Translations under genes and position numbers: made by a program
In this document: one piece after another, positions 9,074 to 17,305 of the stretch
Layout of the letters: each line of letters starts with the position of its first letter
Position numbering within the stretch: position 1 is the stretch's first letter
Origin: Muribaculaceae bacterium
GTDB lineage: Bacteria; Bacteroidota; Bacteroidia; Bacteroidales; Muribaculaceae
NCBI GenBank assembly: GCA_029057985.1
Contig: JAIDYR010000056.1
Coordinates: 1 to 64,000, forward strand
Direction of reading: 5' to 3'
DNA length: 64,000 nucleotides
The notes under the pieces: generated by a model
What the model was told of the DNA's origin: nothing
What the model saw: the letters and a program-made list of their open reading frames with translations, nothing else
Databases searched by the model: none

Positions 9074-10399
9074 ATGATATTAATTGTAGATGACGATCCG
9101 GCTATCAGATCTGCATTGACTTTCCTTCTGAAGCATGCCGGACTCTTGCCTATGGCGGTAGAGAGTCCGGAAGAGGCCTTGAATCATTTCAGAAGGTCGG
9201 CTCTCCAACTGATAATCCTTGATATGAATTTCTCTCGGTCTACCACCGGTGAGGAAGGACTTCATCTGCTCCGACAAGCAAAAATATTTCAACCTCAGAC
9301 TCCCGTCATTCTCATGACTGCCTGGGGAAGCATTGATCTTGCAGTAGAAGGCATGCGCAACGGAGCCTTTGATTTTATTACCAAGCCTTGGGATAATCGA
9401 AATTTGCTTTCCCGCATTAATACCGCTCTGCAATTATCCGCTTCTCCAAGCGAGCGGGAATCCGGAAATTTCGACAGGAGCGGAATAATCGGCAACAGCC
9501 GGGGATTGACCGACGTGCTGCAGACTATTGAACGCGTGGCCCCCTCCGATGCTCCCGTATTGATTCTGGGAGAGAATGGCACCGGGAAGGAGCTTATCGC
9601 AAGAGCGATCCATAATAATAGCCGACGGTCGGCCGAGCCCTTTCTTGAAGTGAATCTCGGAGGAATCCCGACATCGCTTTTTGAAAGTGAAATGTTTGGT
9701 CATGCAAAGGGCGCTTTTACCGGAGCCGTCACTTCAAGGAAAGGCAGATTTGAGGAAGCCGACGGAGGCACCATCTTTTTGGATGAGATAGGCGATCTCG
9801 ATCCTGCATCTCAAGTTAAGTTGCTCAGAGTGCTTCAGGAGCATACTTTTCAACCTCTTGGGGAATCACGCTCCCGACGCACGGATATAAGGATCATAAG
9901 CGCGACGAATGCAGATCTTAAGTCAAAAGTGGCTGACAGGTCATTTCGTGAAGACCTTTTCTATCGAATTAACCTGATTACATTACATCTCCCTCCCCTT
10001 CGCGAGCGCAGGGACGACATTCCCCTGCTCGTGCGCCATTTTATGCAGGAGGCTGCCGGACGCCATCATCTCGAAGTGCCTGAAATTTCATCTGACGCAA
10101 TGACATTTCTTACAAAATTGAATTATCCGGGCAATATCCGGCAGTTGAAAAATATGATCGAACGCTCTATTATTGTCAATACCTCCGGTAGACTTGAAAT
10201 ATCCGATTTCCTGGACCAAGAGGATTTTCCACTTAATAACGCAGGGGGTCAGACCCTCTCAACTCTTGCCGATATCGAGAGAGCTGCAATAGTTGATGCT
10301 CTGGATCAGGCTGAAGGAAATCTCAGTCGGGCAGCCCTGATTCTGGGTATAACCCGCCAGGCGCTATATCGTAAAATAGAGAAGTTCGGACTAAGATAG
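9074..10399 (+). CDS. Sigma-54-dependent response regulator, NtrC family
   Basis: Transcription activator of a two-component system. Domains in order: receiver (1-~120; acidic pocket DDD at 6-8, phospho-acceptor Asp50 in LIILDMNF, conserved Lys in ITKPW), AAA+ ATPase (about 145-380; Walker A GENGTGKE, the sigma-54 contact loop GAFTGA near 213, Walker B GGTIFLDEIGD) and a C-terminal Fis-type helix-turn-helix (AALILGITRQALYRKI). It needs RpoN, and the only good -24/-12 site seen in this window lies in front of the exporter operon just upstream. Its cognate kinase follows 69 bp later. Confidence 0.93.
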   Translation: MILIVDDDPAIRSALTFLLKHAGLLPMAVESPEEALNHFRRSALQLIILDMNFSRSTTGEEGLHLLRQAKIFQPQTPVILMTAWGSIDLAVEGMRNGAFDFITKPWDNRNLLSRINTALQLSASPSERESGNFDRSGIIGNSRGLTDVLQTIERVAPSDAPVLILGENGTGKELIARAIHNNSRRSAEPFLEVNLGGIPTSLFESEMFGHAKGAFTGAVTSRKGRFEEADGGTIFLDEIGDLDPASQVKLLRVLQEHTFQPLGESRSRRTDIRIISATNADLKSKVADRSFREDLFYRINLITLHLPPLRERRDDIPLLVRHFMQEAAGRHHLEVPEISSDAMTFLTKLNYPGNIRQLKNMIERSIIVNTSGRLEISDFLDQEDFPLNNAGGQTLSTLADIERAAIVDALDQAEGNLSRAALILGITRQALYRKIEKFGLR

Positions 10400-10468
10400 A
10401 TGAAAGTGAGAAATAAAAAACTAAGAAAGGCGAAAAAATAGAAATACGGAAGAATAATTTATGCGCTG

Positions 10469-11773
10469 ATGAAGTTTGCTGATCTCCTTGGCTTAAGAGT
10501 CATATTCACTCTGACTATAATATCGACAATCATTCTTGCCTGCTGCGCCTTAAATCCGCGTGATTGCACTGGAATTACTATCCCCATAATTATTATCGAA
10601 ACGATATTGTTATGGTTATTATGGAGATGTATCATTAAGCCTCACCGGATGGCGCAACGAGGCATGGAATTGCTGTCCGTTCAGGATACTCATAACCGTC
10701 TTGCATGCGTAAATCAGCCGGAGGCCGACCGTATAGCAGGACTTTTCAATACCTTGATGGAAAGACTCCATAAAGAACGCCTGATGCTCCGAGAGCAGGA
10801 TTCTTTCATGCGTCAGCTGATCCAGGCCTCCCCCATGGGAATAGCGATGATGGACTTCGATTCAGTTATTACAGATTTCAACCCGGCTTTCCTGAAACTG
10901 ACCGGTCTTCAGGCAGATATCGATCCTAAAGGAAAGACCCTTTCCGATTTACCCGGTTATATCGCATCCCAAATATCCCAAATGGAAGAGGGTGAGATAA
11001 AGACGATAAAATATGAAGGTAATATCTTTCTGCGCTGCTATTTGCTATCTTTTTCGGATTGTGGATTCCGACGTCCTTTTATCCTGATTGAGAATATGAC
11101 CGAAGAGGTTATGGAGGCTGAGAGGCGTGCCTATGACAAAGTCATACGCATCATGGCCCACGAAGTTAACAACAGTATGACCGGAATAATGACATTGCTT
11201 GATATCCTTGCAGATTGCCATAAAGACGATATGGAGATAAGTAATTTTATTGAGAGTGTCAGCGAGCGCTGCGAATCCATGCAAAGATTCATCAAAGCAT
11301 ACGCGGATGTGGTAAGACTTCCTCCACCGGATAAGAAGCAAATTGACCTGGGAGAATTCATTCTGAATCACTTGCCTTTCCTCCGATGCAACTCCGGATA
11401 TCCTATAGTTTATGACGGCGGAGTGACCAGGATGATGATCAATGCTGATCCTGATATGCTGTCGCAGATTTTAGTCAATATCATAAAAAACGCTAACGAA
11501 GCCATAGACTCTGCCGGACGGAAGGACGGAAGAATCAATATAGCGACAAAGAAACTTTCTGACGGAGAATTTCTACTTTCAATAACTGACAACGGGTGCG
11601 GCATAACAGATGAAACGGCCACGGAGCTTTTCAATCCTTTCTTTACAACCAAGCCCTCCGGACAAGGCATTGGCCTGACAATGGTGGCCGAGATCCTGCG
11701 CCGTCACGATGCTCTCTTCTCGCTTCGCTCAGAATCCGAAGGCCTGACGACTTTCAGCATAATCTTCAGATAA
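10469..11773 (+). CDS. Membrane sensor histidine kinase, NtrY-like
   Basis: Partner kinase of the preceding regulator. Seen: two membrane segments (about 8-28 and 31-50) with almost no periplasmic loop, so it probably senses within the membrane or cytosol; a PAS domain (about 115-210, with IQASPMGIAMMDFDS); the HisKA phospho-acceptor His231 in IMAHEVNNSM; and a HATPase domain with the N-box LVNIIKNANEA, the G1 box DNGCGI and the G2 box GQGIGLTM. The 434-aa length is normal. A shared terminator with the facing nifJ gene lies about 90 bp downstream. Confidence 0.9.
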   Translation: MKFADLLGLRVIFTLTIISTIILACCALNPRDCTGITIPIIIIETILLWLLWRCIIKPHRMAQRGMELLSVQDTHNRLACVNQPEADRIAGLFNTLMERLHKERLMLREQDSFMRQLIQASPMGIAMMDFDSVITDFNPAFLKLTGLQADIDPKGKTLSDLPGYIASQISQMEEGEIKTIKYEGNIFLRCYLLSFSDCGFRRPFILIENMTEEVMEAERRAYDKVIRIMAHEVNNSMTGIMTLLDILADCHKDDMEISNFIESVSERCESMQRFIKAYADVVRLPPPDKKQIDLGEFILNHLPFLRCNSGYPIVYDGGVTRMMINADPDMLSQILVNIIKNANEAIDSAGRKDGRINIATKKLSDGEFLLSITDNGCGITDETATELFNPFFTTKPSGQGIGLTMVAEILRRHDALFSLRSESEGLTTFSIIFR

Positions 11774-11861
11774 ATAGCGGGGTATTTCTCTGAACGATAT
11801 TACTCCACCGCCACATCTGAACGTCAGGCATACTCGACAACTCAACCTGATTAATAAACAT

Positions 11862-11897
11862 AAAAAGCCGCTCCAATTCGTAAGGAGCGGCTTTTTT
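11862..11897 (+). terminator. Bidirectional intrinsic terminator
   Basis: AAAAAGCCGCTCC, an 8-base loop, AGGAGCGG, then a CTTTTTT tract. It is GC-rich with A- and T-runs on both sides, between the converging kinase gene and nifJ, so it can serve both strands. Confidence 0.9.
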
Positions 11898-11929
11898 AGT
11901 CTTATTAATTGATCAGCTAATCTATCGGA

Positions 11930-14900
11930 TCAGCTTTTGCGAAGAGCGATCTCTTCAGGTGTGAGTTCCGGGTCGATGCCCCAGTTCTGGGCGGCCAGAC
12001 GCTTATAGTTGTTGTAGCGCCATTGAGCATTATCTTTGGCTGCCTTGAAGAGTTCGGCCGCTGCATCGGGATACATTTTCCATACGGAAGCGAAACGTAC
12101 CTCACCTTTCAGGAAGTCGTCGAATTTATCCCACTGCGGCTCCTTGCTGTCAAGTGAGAATGGATTGTTACCCTTTGCCTCCTCAGCGGGATTATAGCGC
12201 CAGAGCTGCCAGTAGCCACATTCAACCGCACGGCGCTCCTCTTCCTGACTATGTCCCATACCTGCCTTCAGACCATGGTTGATACAGGGAGAGTAGGCTA
12301 TTATCAGCGACGGGCCATCATAAGCCTCAGCCTCGCGGATAGCCTTAAGAGTCTGAGCATTGTCAGCGCCCATTGCTACCTGAGCTACATAGACATAACC
12401 GTAAGTTGTAGCGATCAGGCCGAGATCCTTCTTGCGGATGCGCTTGCCGGCTGCGGCAAACTTGGCTATCGCGCCGATAGGAGTGGATTTCGACGACTGG
12501 CCTCCGGTGTTGGAATAAACCTCCGTGTCAAGAACAAGAATATTCACGTTCTTACCGGATGCGATGACGTGGTCAAGACCGCCGAAGCCTATATCATAGC
12601 TTGCGCCGTCACCTCCGATTATCCATTGGCTGCGCTTTGTCATATAGTGCTTGAGATTAGCTGCTTCCTTGCAGATATCGCAGTTGGCTGCGTTAGCTTC
12701 TGCGGCAGCGGCCCACTTCTCGCCTGCTTCGCGAGACTTATCGGCATCTTCGCGCACTTCGAGCCATTCCTTGGCAGCAGCCTTAGCCTCGGGAGTGCAG
12801 CAAGAGCATGTCTGAGATTTCTCAGCGAGATCTACAAGGCGGGAGCGCATTTTCTCGTATGCTATACGCATGCCCAGACCGAACTCGCAGAAGTCCTCAA
12901 AGAGAGAGTTAGCCCATGCCGGACCGTGACCATCTGCGTTGGTGGTATAAGGAGTCGAAGGTACTGAACCGGAATAGATTGAGGAGCAACCGGTAGCGTT
13001 AGCGATGATCTCGTGGTCGCCGAAGAGCTGGCTGACGAGTTTCAGATAGGGAGTCTCACCGCAACCGGAGCAAGCACCGGAGAACTCAAACATAGGAGTT
13101 GCAAACTGACTGTTCTTGACGTTGAGCTTGGTATCTACGAGATTCTGCTTGGAAGCGACTTCCTTGACGCAATATTCCCAGTTCTTATCCTGATCAAGCT
13201 GAGATTCGATATGCTTCATTGTGAGAGCCTTCTGACCCTTCTTTCCCGGACATACATCTGCGCAGTTACCGCAACCGAGACAGTCGAGCACGTCGACTTG
13301 CTGCACGAAGCGCAATCCTTCGAAGCCTTTTCCAATTGCCGGAATTGTATGGTCTTCTCCGAAGGGAGCATTTGCCATCTCCTCGGCATTAAGCAGGAAC
13401 GGACGGATGGCTGCATGAGGACAAACGTAAGAGCACTTGTTACACTGAATACAGTTTTCGGGATTCCATTCCGGCACAAAGGCTGCTACACCACGCTTTT
13501 CATAGGCGGCCGTGCCCTGAGGCCAGGTGCCGTCCGCGCGATCTACGAATGTGCTTACCGGGAGCGAATAGCCATCCTGAGCGTTAATGGGCTTAACGAC
13601 ATTTGTAATGAACTTCGGCGCATCGCTGTGTTCGGGAGCTTCATCGGGAAGTTCGGCCCAAGCCGGATCAATCTCAAGTTTATGATATTCCGATCCCCGA
13701 TCGACGGCTGCATAGTTCATGTTGACGATATTCTCACCCTTCTTGCCATAGCTCTTGACGATGAATTTCTTCATCTGCTCGACTGCGAGGTCAACCGGGA
13801 TAACCTCGGTAATGCGGAAGAACGCAGATTGGAGGATAGTATTCGTACGGTTGCCGAGACCTATCTCCTGTGCGATCTTGGAGGCATTGATATAATAGAG
13901 GGTGATGTTGTTCTTGGCAAGATACTTCTTGACGCGAACGGGAAGATTCTTAGCAAGTTCCTCGCCCTCCCAGATAGTATTGAGAAGGAATGTCCCATTG
14001 GGAAGCAACCCGCGTGTCACGTCATACATGTGAAGATATGCCTGTACATGGCAAGCCACGAAGTTAGGTGTATTCACGAAGTATGTGGAGCGGATAGGCT
14101 CATCACCGAAACGGAGGTGAGAGCATGTGAAGCCACCGGATTTCTTGGAGTCATACTCGAAGTAAGCCTGACAGTATTTATCGGTATTCTCACCGATAAT
14201 CTTCACTGAGTTCTTGTTGGCGCCGACAGTGCCGTCTGCTCCCAGACCATAGAACTTCGCGGAGAAGATTGAGTCGCCGCCGAGGTGCATCTCCGGGAGT
14301 TTGGGAAGAGAGTGGAAAGTGACGTCATCGACGATGCCGATAGTGAAATGATTCTTCGGCTCGGGGAGTTCAAGATTTTCGTAAACTGCCAGAATCTGGG
14401 CCGGAGTTGTATCCTTGGAAGAAAGACCGTAGCGGCCGCCTATGATAAGCGGGGCATTCTCCTTGCCGTAGAAGACGTCCTTAACGTCGAGATAGAGAGG
14501 CTCTCCGTTAGCACCGGGCTCTTTGGTGCGGTCGAGTACGGCGATGCGCTTTGCAGTCTTGGGCACTGCAGCGAGGAAATGCTTTGCAGAGAAAGGACGA
14601 TAGAGGTGAACGCTCACCAGACCAACCTTCTTACCCTGCTTGGCGAGATAGTCGATAGTCTCCTTGATAGCCTCGGTCACACTGCCCATTGCAATGATTA
14701 CGTTCTCGGCTTCGGGATCGCCATAGTAGTCGAAAAGGCCATAGTTGCGACCTGTGATCTTGGAAATCTCCTTGAGATATTCCTCAACTATCCCGGGCAC
14801 AGCCTCGTAGTATTTGTTGCAAGCTTCACGATGCTGGAAGAAGACATCAGGGTTCTCAGCCATGCCGCGGGCTACCGGAGCATCCGGATTCAGCGCACGG

Positions 14901-15520
14901 GCACGGAATTCTGCGAGAGCCTCACGGTCGAGAAGGCCTGCGAGAGCATCCTGATCAATAACCTCGATTTTCTGGATTTCATGAGATGTGCGGAATCCGT
15001 CGAAGAAGTTAATAAAGGGCACGCGGCTCTTGATTGTGGAAAGATGGGCAACTCCGGCCAGATCCATCACTTCCTGGACAGAGCCTTCGCAAAGCATGGC
15101 GAAGCCGGTCTGGCGAGCGGACATGACATCCTGATGGTCACCGAAGATTGATAGAGCATGAGAGGCGATTGTACGCGCCGACACGTGGAATACGCAAGGA
15201 AGCAGTTCGCCTGCGATCTTATACATGTTGGGGATCATCAGAAGAAGACCCTGCGATGCAGTATAAGTAGAAGTGAGCGCTCCTGCCTGCAATGAACCGT
15301 GGACCGCACCGGCAGCGCCGGCTTCACTCTGCATTTCCTGCACTAAGACTGTCTCTCCGAAGATGTTCTTTCTGCCTGCCGCGCTCCAGTCATCGACGTA
15401 TTCAGCCATTGTCGAAGATGGAGTGATGGGATAGATTGCCGCTACTTCACTGAACATATAGCTCACGTGGGCCGCAGCCTGATTGCCATCACAGGTCAGA
15501 AATTGCTTTTCTTTACTCAT
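11930..15520 (-). CDS. nifJ: Pyruvate:ferredoxin (flavodoxin) oxidoreductase
   Basis: Single-chain PFOR that oxidises pyruvate to acetyl-CoA and CO2 and reduces ferredoxin, the main pyruvate exit of anaerobic Bacteroidota. Seen: the N-terminal pyrimidine-binding domain (AAIYPITPSSTMAE), the CoA/gamma domain, two [4Fe-4S] motifs (CIQCNKCSYVCP and CLGCGNCADVCPG), the proximal cluster Cys in CSGCGETPY, and the TPP-binding GDGASYDIGFGG with NTGGQSS. At 1196 aa it is full length. Several long ORFs on the opposite strand are shadows. A structured leader and a -7 box lie upstream. Confidence 0.97.
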   Translation of the reverse strand: MSKEKQFLTCDGNQAAAHVSYMFSEVAAIYPITPSSTMAEYVDDWSAAGRKNIFGETVLVQEMQSEAGAAGAVHGSLQAGALTSTYTASQGLLLMIPNMYKIAGELLPCVFHVSARTIASHALSIFGDHQDVMSARQTGFAMLCEGSVQEVMDLAGVAHLSTIKSRVPFINFFDGFRTSHEIQKIEVIDQDALAGLLDREALAEFRARALNPDAPVARGMAENPDVFFQHREACNKYYEAVPGIVEEYLKEISKITGRNYGLFDYYGDPEAENVIIAMGSVTEAIKETIDYLAKQGKKVGLVSVHLYRPFSAKHFLAAVPKTAKRIAVLDRTKEPGANGEPLYLDVKDVFYGKENAPLIIGGRYGLSSKDTTPAQILAVYENLELPEPKNHFTIGIVDDVTFHSLPKLPEMHLGGDSIFSAKFYGLGADGTVGANKNSVKIIGENTDKYCQAYFEYDSKKSGGFTCSHLRFGDEPIRSTYFVNTPNFVACHVQAYLHMYDVTRGLLPNGTFLLNTIWEGEELAKNLPVRVKKYLAKNNITLYYINASKIAQEIGLGNRTNTILQSAFFRITEVIPVDLAVEQMKKFIVKSYGKKGENIVNMNYAAVDRGSEYHKLEIDPAWAELPDEAPEHSDAPKFITNVVKPINAQDGYSLPVSTFVDRADGTWPQGTAAYEKRGVAAFVPEWNPENCIQCNKCSYVCPHAAIRPFLLNAEEMANAPFGEDHTIPAIGKGFEGLRFVQQVDVLDCLGCGNCADVCPGKKGQKALTMKHIESQLDQDKNWEYCVKEVASKQNLVDTKLNVKNSQFATPMFEFSGACSGCGETPYLKLVSQLFGDHEIIANATGCSSIYSGSVPSTPYTTNADGHGPAWANSLFEDFCEFGLGMRIAYEKMRSRLVDLAEKSQTCSCCTPEAKAAAKEWLEVREDADKSREAGEKWAAAAEANAANCDICKEAANLKHYMTKRSQWIIGGDGASYDIGFGGLDHVIASGKNVNILVLDTEVYSNTGGQSSKSTPIGAIAKFAAAGKRIRKKDLGLIATTYGYVYVAQVAMGADNAQTLKAIREAEAYDGPSLIIAYSPCINHGLKAGMGHSQEEERRAVECGYWQLWRYNPAEEAKGNNPFSLDSKEPQWDKFDDFLKGEVRFASVWKMYPDAAAELFKAAKDNAQWRYNNYKRLAAQNWGIDPELTPEEIALRKS

Positions 15521-15550
15521 AATTTTTTCTTATAAGATTTTTTTGACTCC

Positions 15551-15604
15551 CCTTGTTCCGACTGTTCTTGATTCTTGAAAATTTCAAAACGTCGGGAAAG
15601 CAAG
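15551..15604 (-). promoter_or_regulatory. Stem-loop in the nifJ 5' leader
   Basis: CTTG/CAAG and CCGAC/GTCGG arms enclose a perfect TTGAAA-TTTCAA inner hairpin, within the ~190-nt untranslated leader predicted for nifJ. A perfect 12-bp palindrome ACGCTATAGCGT lies further upstream (15681-15692) and could be an operator. The function of both is unknown. Confidence 0.4.
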
Positions 15605-15720
15605 AGGTGGTCGCCTGTATGATGATATGTATTATATTCTGATATTGTTTTCCTTAAGTCAGAGTAGGCGTTGATTCGGGACGCTATAGCGTGCCGTCAA
15701 CTGCAATCCTTATAATTATG

Positions 15721-15728
15721 CAAAGTTA
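15721..15728 (-). promoter_or_regulatory. Bacteroidota -7 promoter box for nifJ
   Basis: On the minus strand this reads TAACTTTG, a full match to the TAnnTTTG consensus. The -33 TTTG is not clear (T-rich only). Transcription would begin near 15714 and give a leader of about 190 nt. Confidence 0.6.
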
Positions 15729-15741
15729 ACATTTTTTGATG

Positions 15742-15779
15742 AAAAAAGCCCTACCGAAAGATAATTTTCCTTCGGTAAG
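15742..15779 (-). terminator. Intrinsic terminator of the DEAD-box helicase gene
   Basis: Minus strand: CTTACCGAAGG, an 8-base loop, CTTTCGGTAGGGC, then TTTTTTC. It sits about 40 bp after the helicase stop and just ahead of the nifJ promoter. Confidence 0.8.
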
Positions 15780-15820
15780 ACTGCATATTCTCACTTATTT
15801 ATAATAATTCCAAATAAGCG

Positions 15821-17161
15821 TCATCCCATAATGCTTATTCTTCGCTTCTCCCCTTTGATTTTTTTCCTTCCCGCGGTCTCAATAATTTTCTTTACCTCGG
15901 AGGATTTGACTGCAATCAGACTGTAATGATCAAAGACAAAAAGCTTACCGATATCAGATGCCGACACTCCCGCTTCTTTCACGAGCCAGCCGAGGAGATC
16001 TCCTTTGGATAATTTCTCGCGTTTTCCCCCGGTCACGTAAAGCAAATCCATCCCCGTGGCGAGATCGCCGGACACTTCATCACTTAACCGGAAGTTGGAA
16101 TCGGGCTGAATGTAATCGGCAATCTTCTCTTCCGGACCGACCAGCAGATATACGTCTCCCTCACGGGCCACACGCGCCGTGCGTCCATTGCGATGGGTAT
16201 AGGACTCCTGAGTCATCGGAAGATGATAATGCACTACGTTCTGCACTCCTTCTATATCCAACCCGCGGGCCGCCAGGTCGGTAGCCACAAGAATCGGACG
16301 CACTCCCGAATTGAATGAAGCGATAGCTGATTCACGCTTCTGTTGATCAAGTGCCCCGTGATAGAGTACGCATGAGACTCCCTGCTTGCGGAGGAAATCA
16401 TATATTCTTTCAGCGCTCTCCCTATGATTGACAAAAATTATGCTTCTTTCAGGATTTGACCGGTCTTTGATACCGATATTCTTTAGAAGTGTGAGAAGAC
16501 TCTTGAGCTTATCCCGATCATCGCTGTCAACCCTATAGATACGCATTCTCTTTCGCAAGGATTTATTCTCTTCAAGAAAATTTAGTATGACAGGATTCTT
16601 TATGGGGAGAAATTCAGGCAGAGTGGCCGAATCCGTCGCGGAGGTCAGGATTATCCGGCTGAGATTCTTCATGCGCTTTACTATCTTCTGCATCTCCTCC
16701 TCAAATCCGAGTTCAAGTGATTTATCGAATTCATCAAGCACCAGGATACGCGTCGGCAACAAATCGATATTTCTTCTTACGGCGTGATCAAGCAGGCGTC
16801 CCGGAGTAGCAACAATGATATCGGGAGTGACCTTAAGGGAATTAACCTCGTCTTCCACTTTATGGCCACCATAGAGCGCCAGAACACGAAATTCGCCTCC
16901 GATATTGCGTATTACTCCTGCAATCTGGACCACGAGTTCCCGCGAAGGGGCGATCACTACAGCCTGCACCTGCCCTGTCGGATTCTTCATCATCTTAAGC
17001 AACGGCACTGCGAAAGCTACCGTCTTACCCGACCCCGTCGGCGACAGCAGAATTATATCCCGTTTCTCCGAACCGGCCTGCAGCATTCTCTCCTGCATGG
17101 GATTCAGAGTTTCGATTCCCTCCTTCTCCTGAAGGAGAGCGCGTATTTCTTTCTCTTTCAT
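15821..17161 (-). CDS. DEAD-box-type RNA helicase with DbpA-like RNA-binding domain
   Basis: ATP-dependent RNA helicase, probably in ribosome assembly or RNA turnover. Seen: Walker A SPTGSGKT, motif Ia PSRELV, motif II LDEFD (DEFD in place of DEAD), motif III TSAT, motif V ATDLAARGLD and motif VI HRNGRTAR, then a ~70-aa C-terminal region (WLVKEAGVSASDIGKLFVFD) resembling the DbpA RNA-binding domain. The track ORF begins 18 codons earlier; Met at 17161 (MKEKEIRALLQ) is the better start because the extra residues run toward the repeat array upstream. The gene is single, with its own terminator. Confidence 0.86.
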   Translation of the reverse strand: MKEKEIRALLQEKEGIETLNPMQERMLQAGSEKRDIILLSPTGSGKTVAFAVPLLKMMKNPTGQVQAVVIAPSRELVVQIAGVIRNIGGEFRVLALYGGHKVEDEVNSLKVTPDIIVATPGRLLDHAVRRNIDLLPTRILVLDEFDKSLELGFEEEMQKIVKRMKNLSRIILTSATDSATLPEFLPIKNPVILNFLEENKSLRKRMRIYRVDSDDRDKLKSLLTLLKNIGIKDRSNPERSIIFVNHRESAERIYDFLRKQGVSCVLYHGALDQQKRESAIASFNSGVRPILVATDLAARGLDIEGVQNVVHYHLPMTQESYTHRNGRTARVAREGDVYLLVGPEEKIADYIQPDSNFRLSDEVSGDLATGMDLLYVTGGKREKLSKGDLLGWLVKEAGVSASDIGKLFVFDHYSLIAVKSSEVKKIIETAGRKKIKGEKRRISIMG

Positions 17162-17212
17162 AACTCTATAACAACCTTCAGACTTTTTAGTTGAAAAATA
17201 GGACACATCCCT

Positions 17213-17305
17213 CAATCATGATATCAGACACCAATCAAGATATCAGAGCCAATCGAGATATCAGACTCAATCCGAATATCCGACCCAATCAAGATATCTG
17301 ACTCC
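17213..17305. repeat. 18-bp tandem repeat (minisatellite) at the 3' end of recG
   Basis: Five diverged units of 18-19 bp, consensus CAATCAAGATATCAGACC on the plus strand, then a sixth partial CAATCG. The last unit holds the final codons and stop of recG; the others fill the gap to the helicase gene. Read on the minus strand in the recG frame, the units continue as a six-residue repeat (LSLISR, LALIS) after the stop. Confidence 0.85.

Noticed and set aside
12251-15151. Long plus-strand ORFs (238, 398 and 288 aa) opposite nifJ
   Set aside because: They are shadows of the strong codon bias of nifJ on the other strand; no domain, start context or conservation-like motif supports them.
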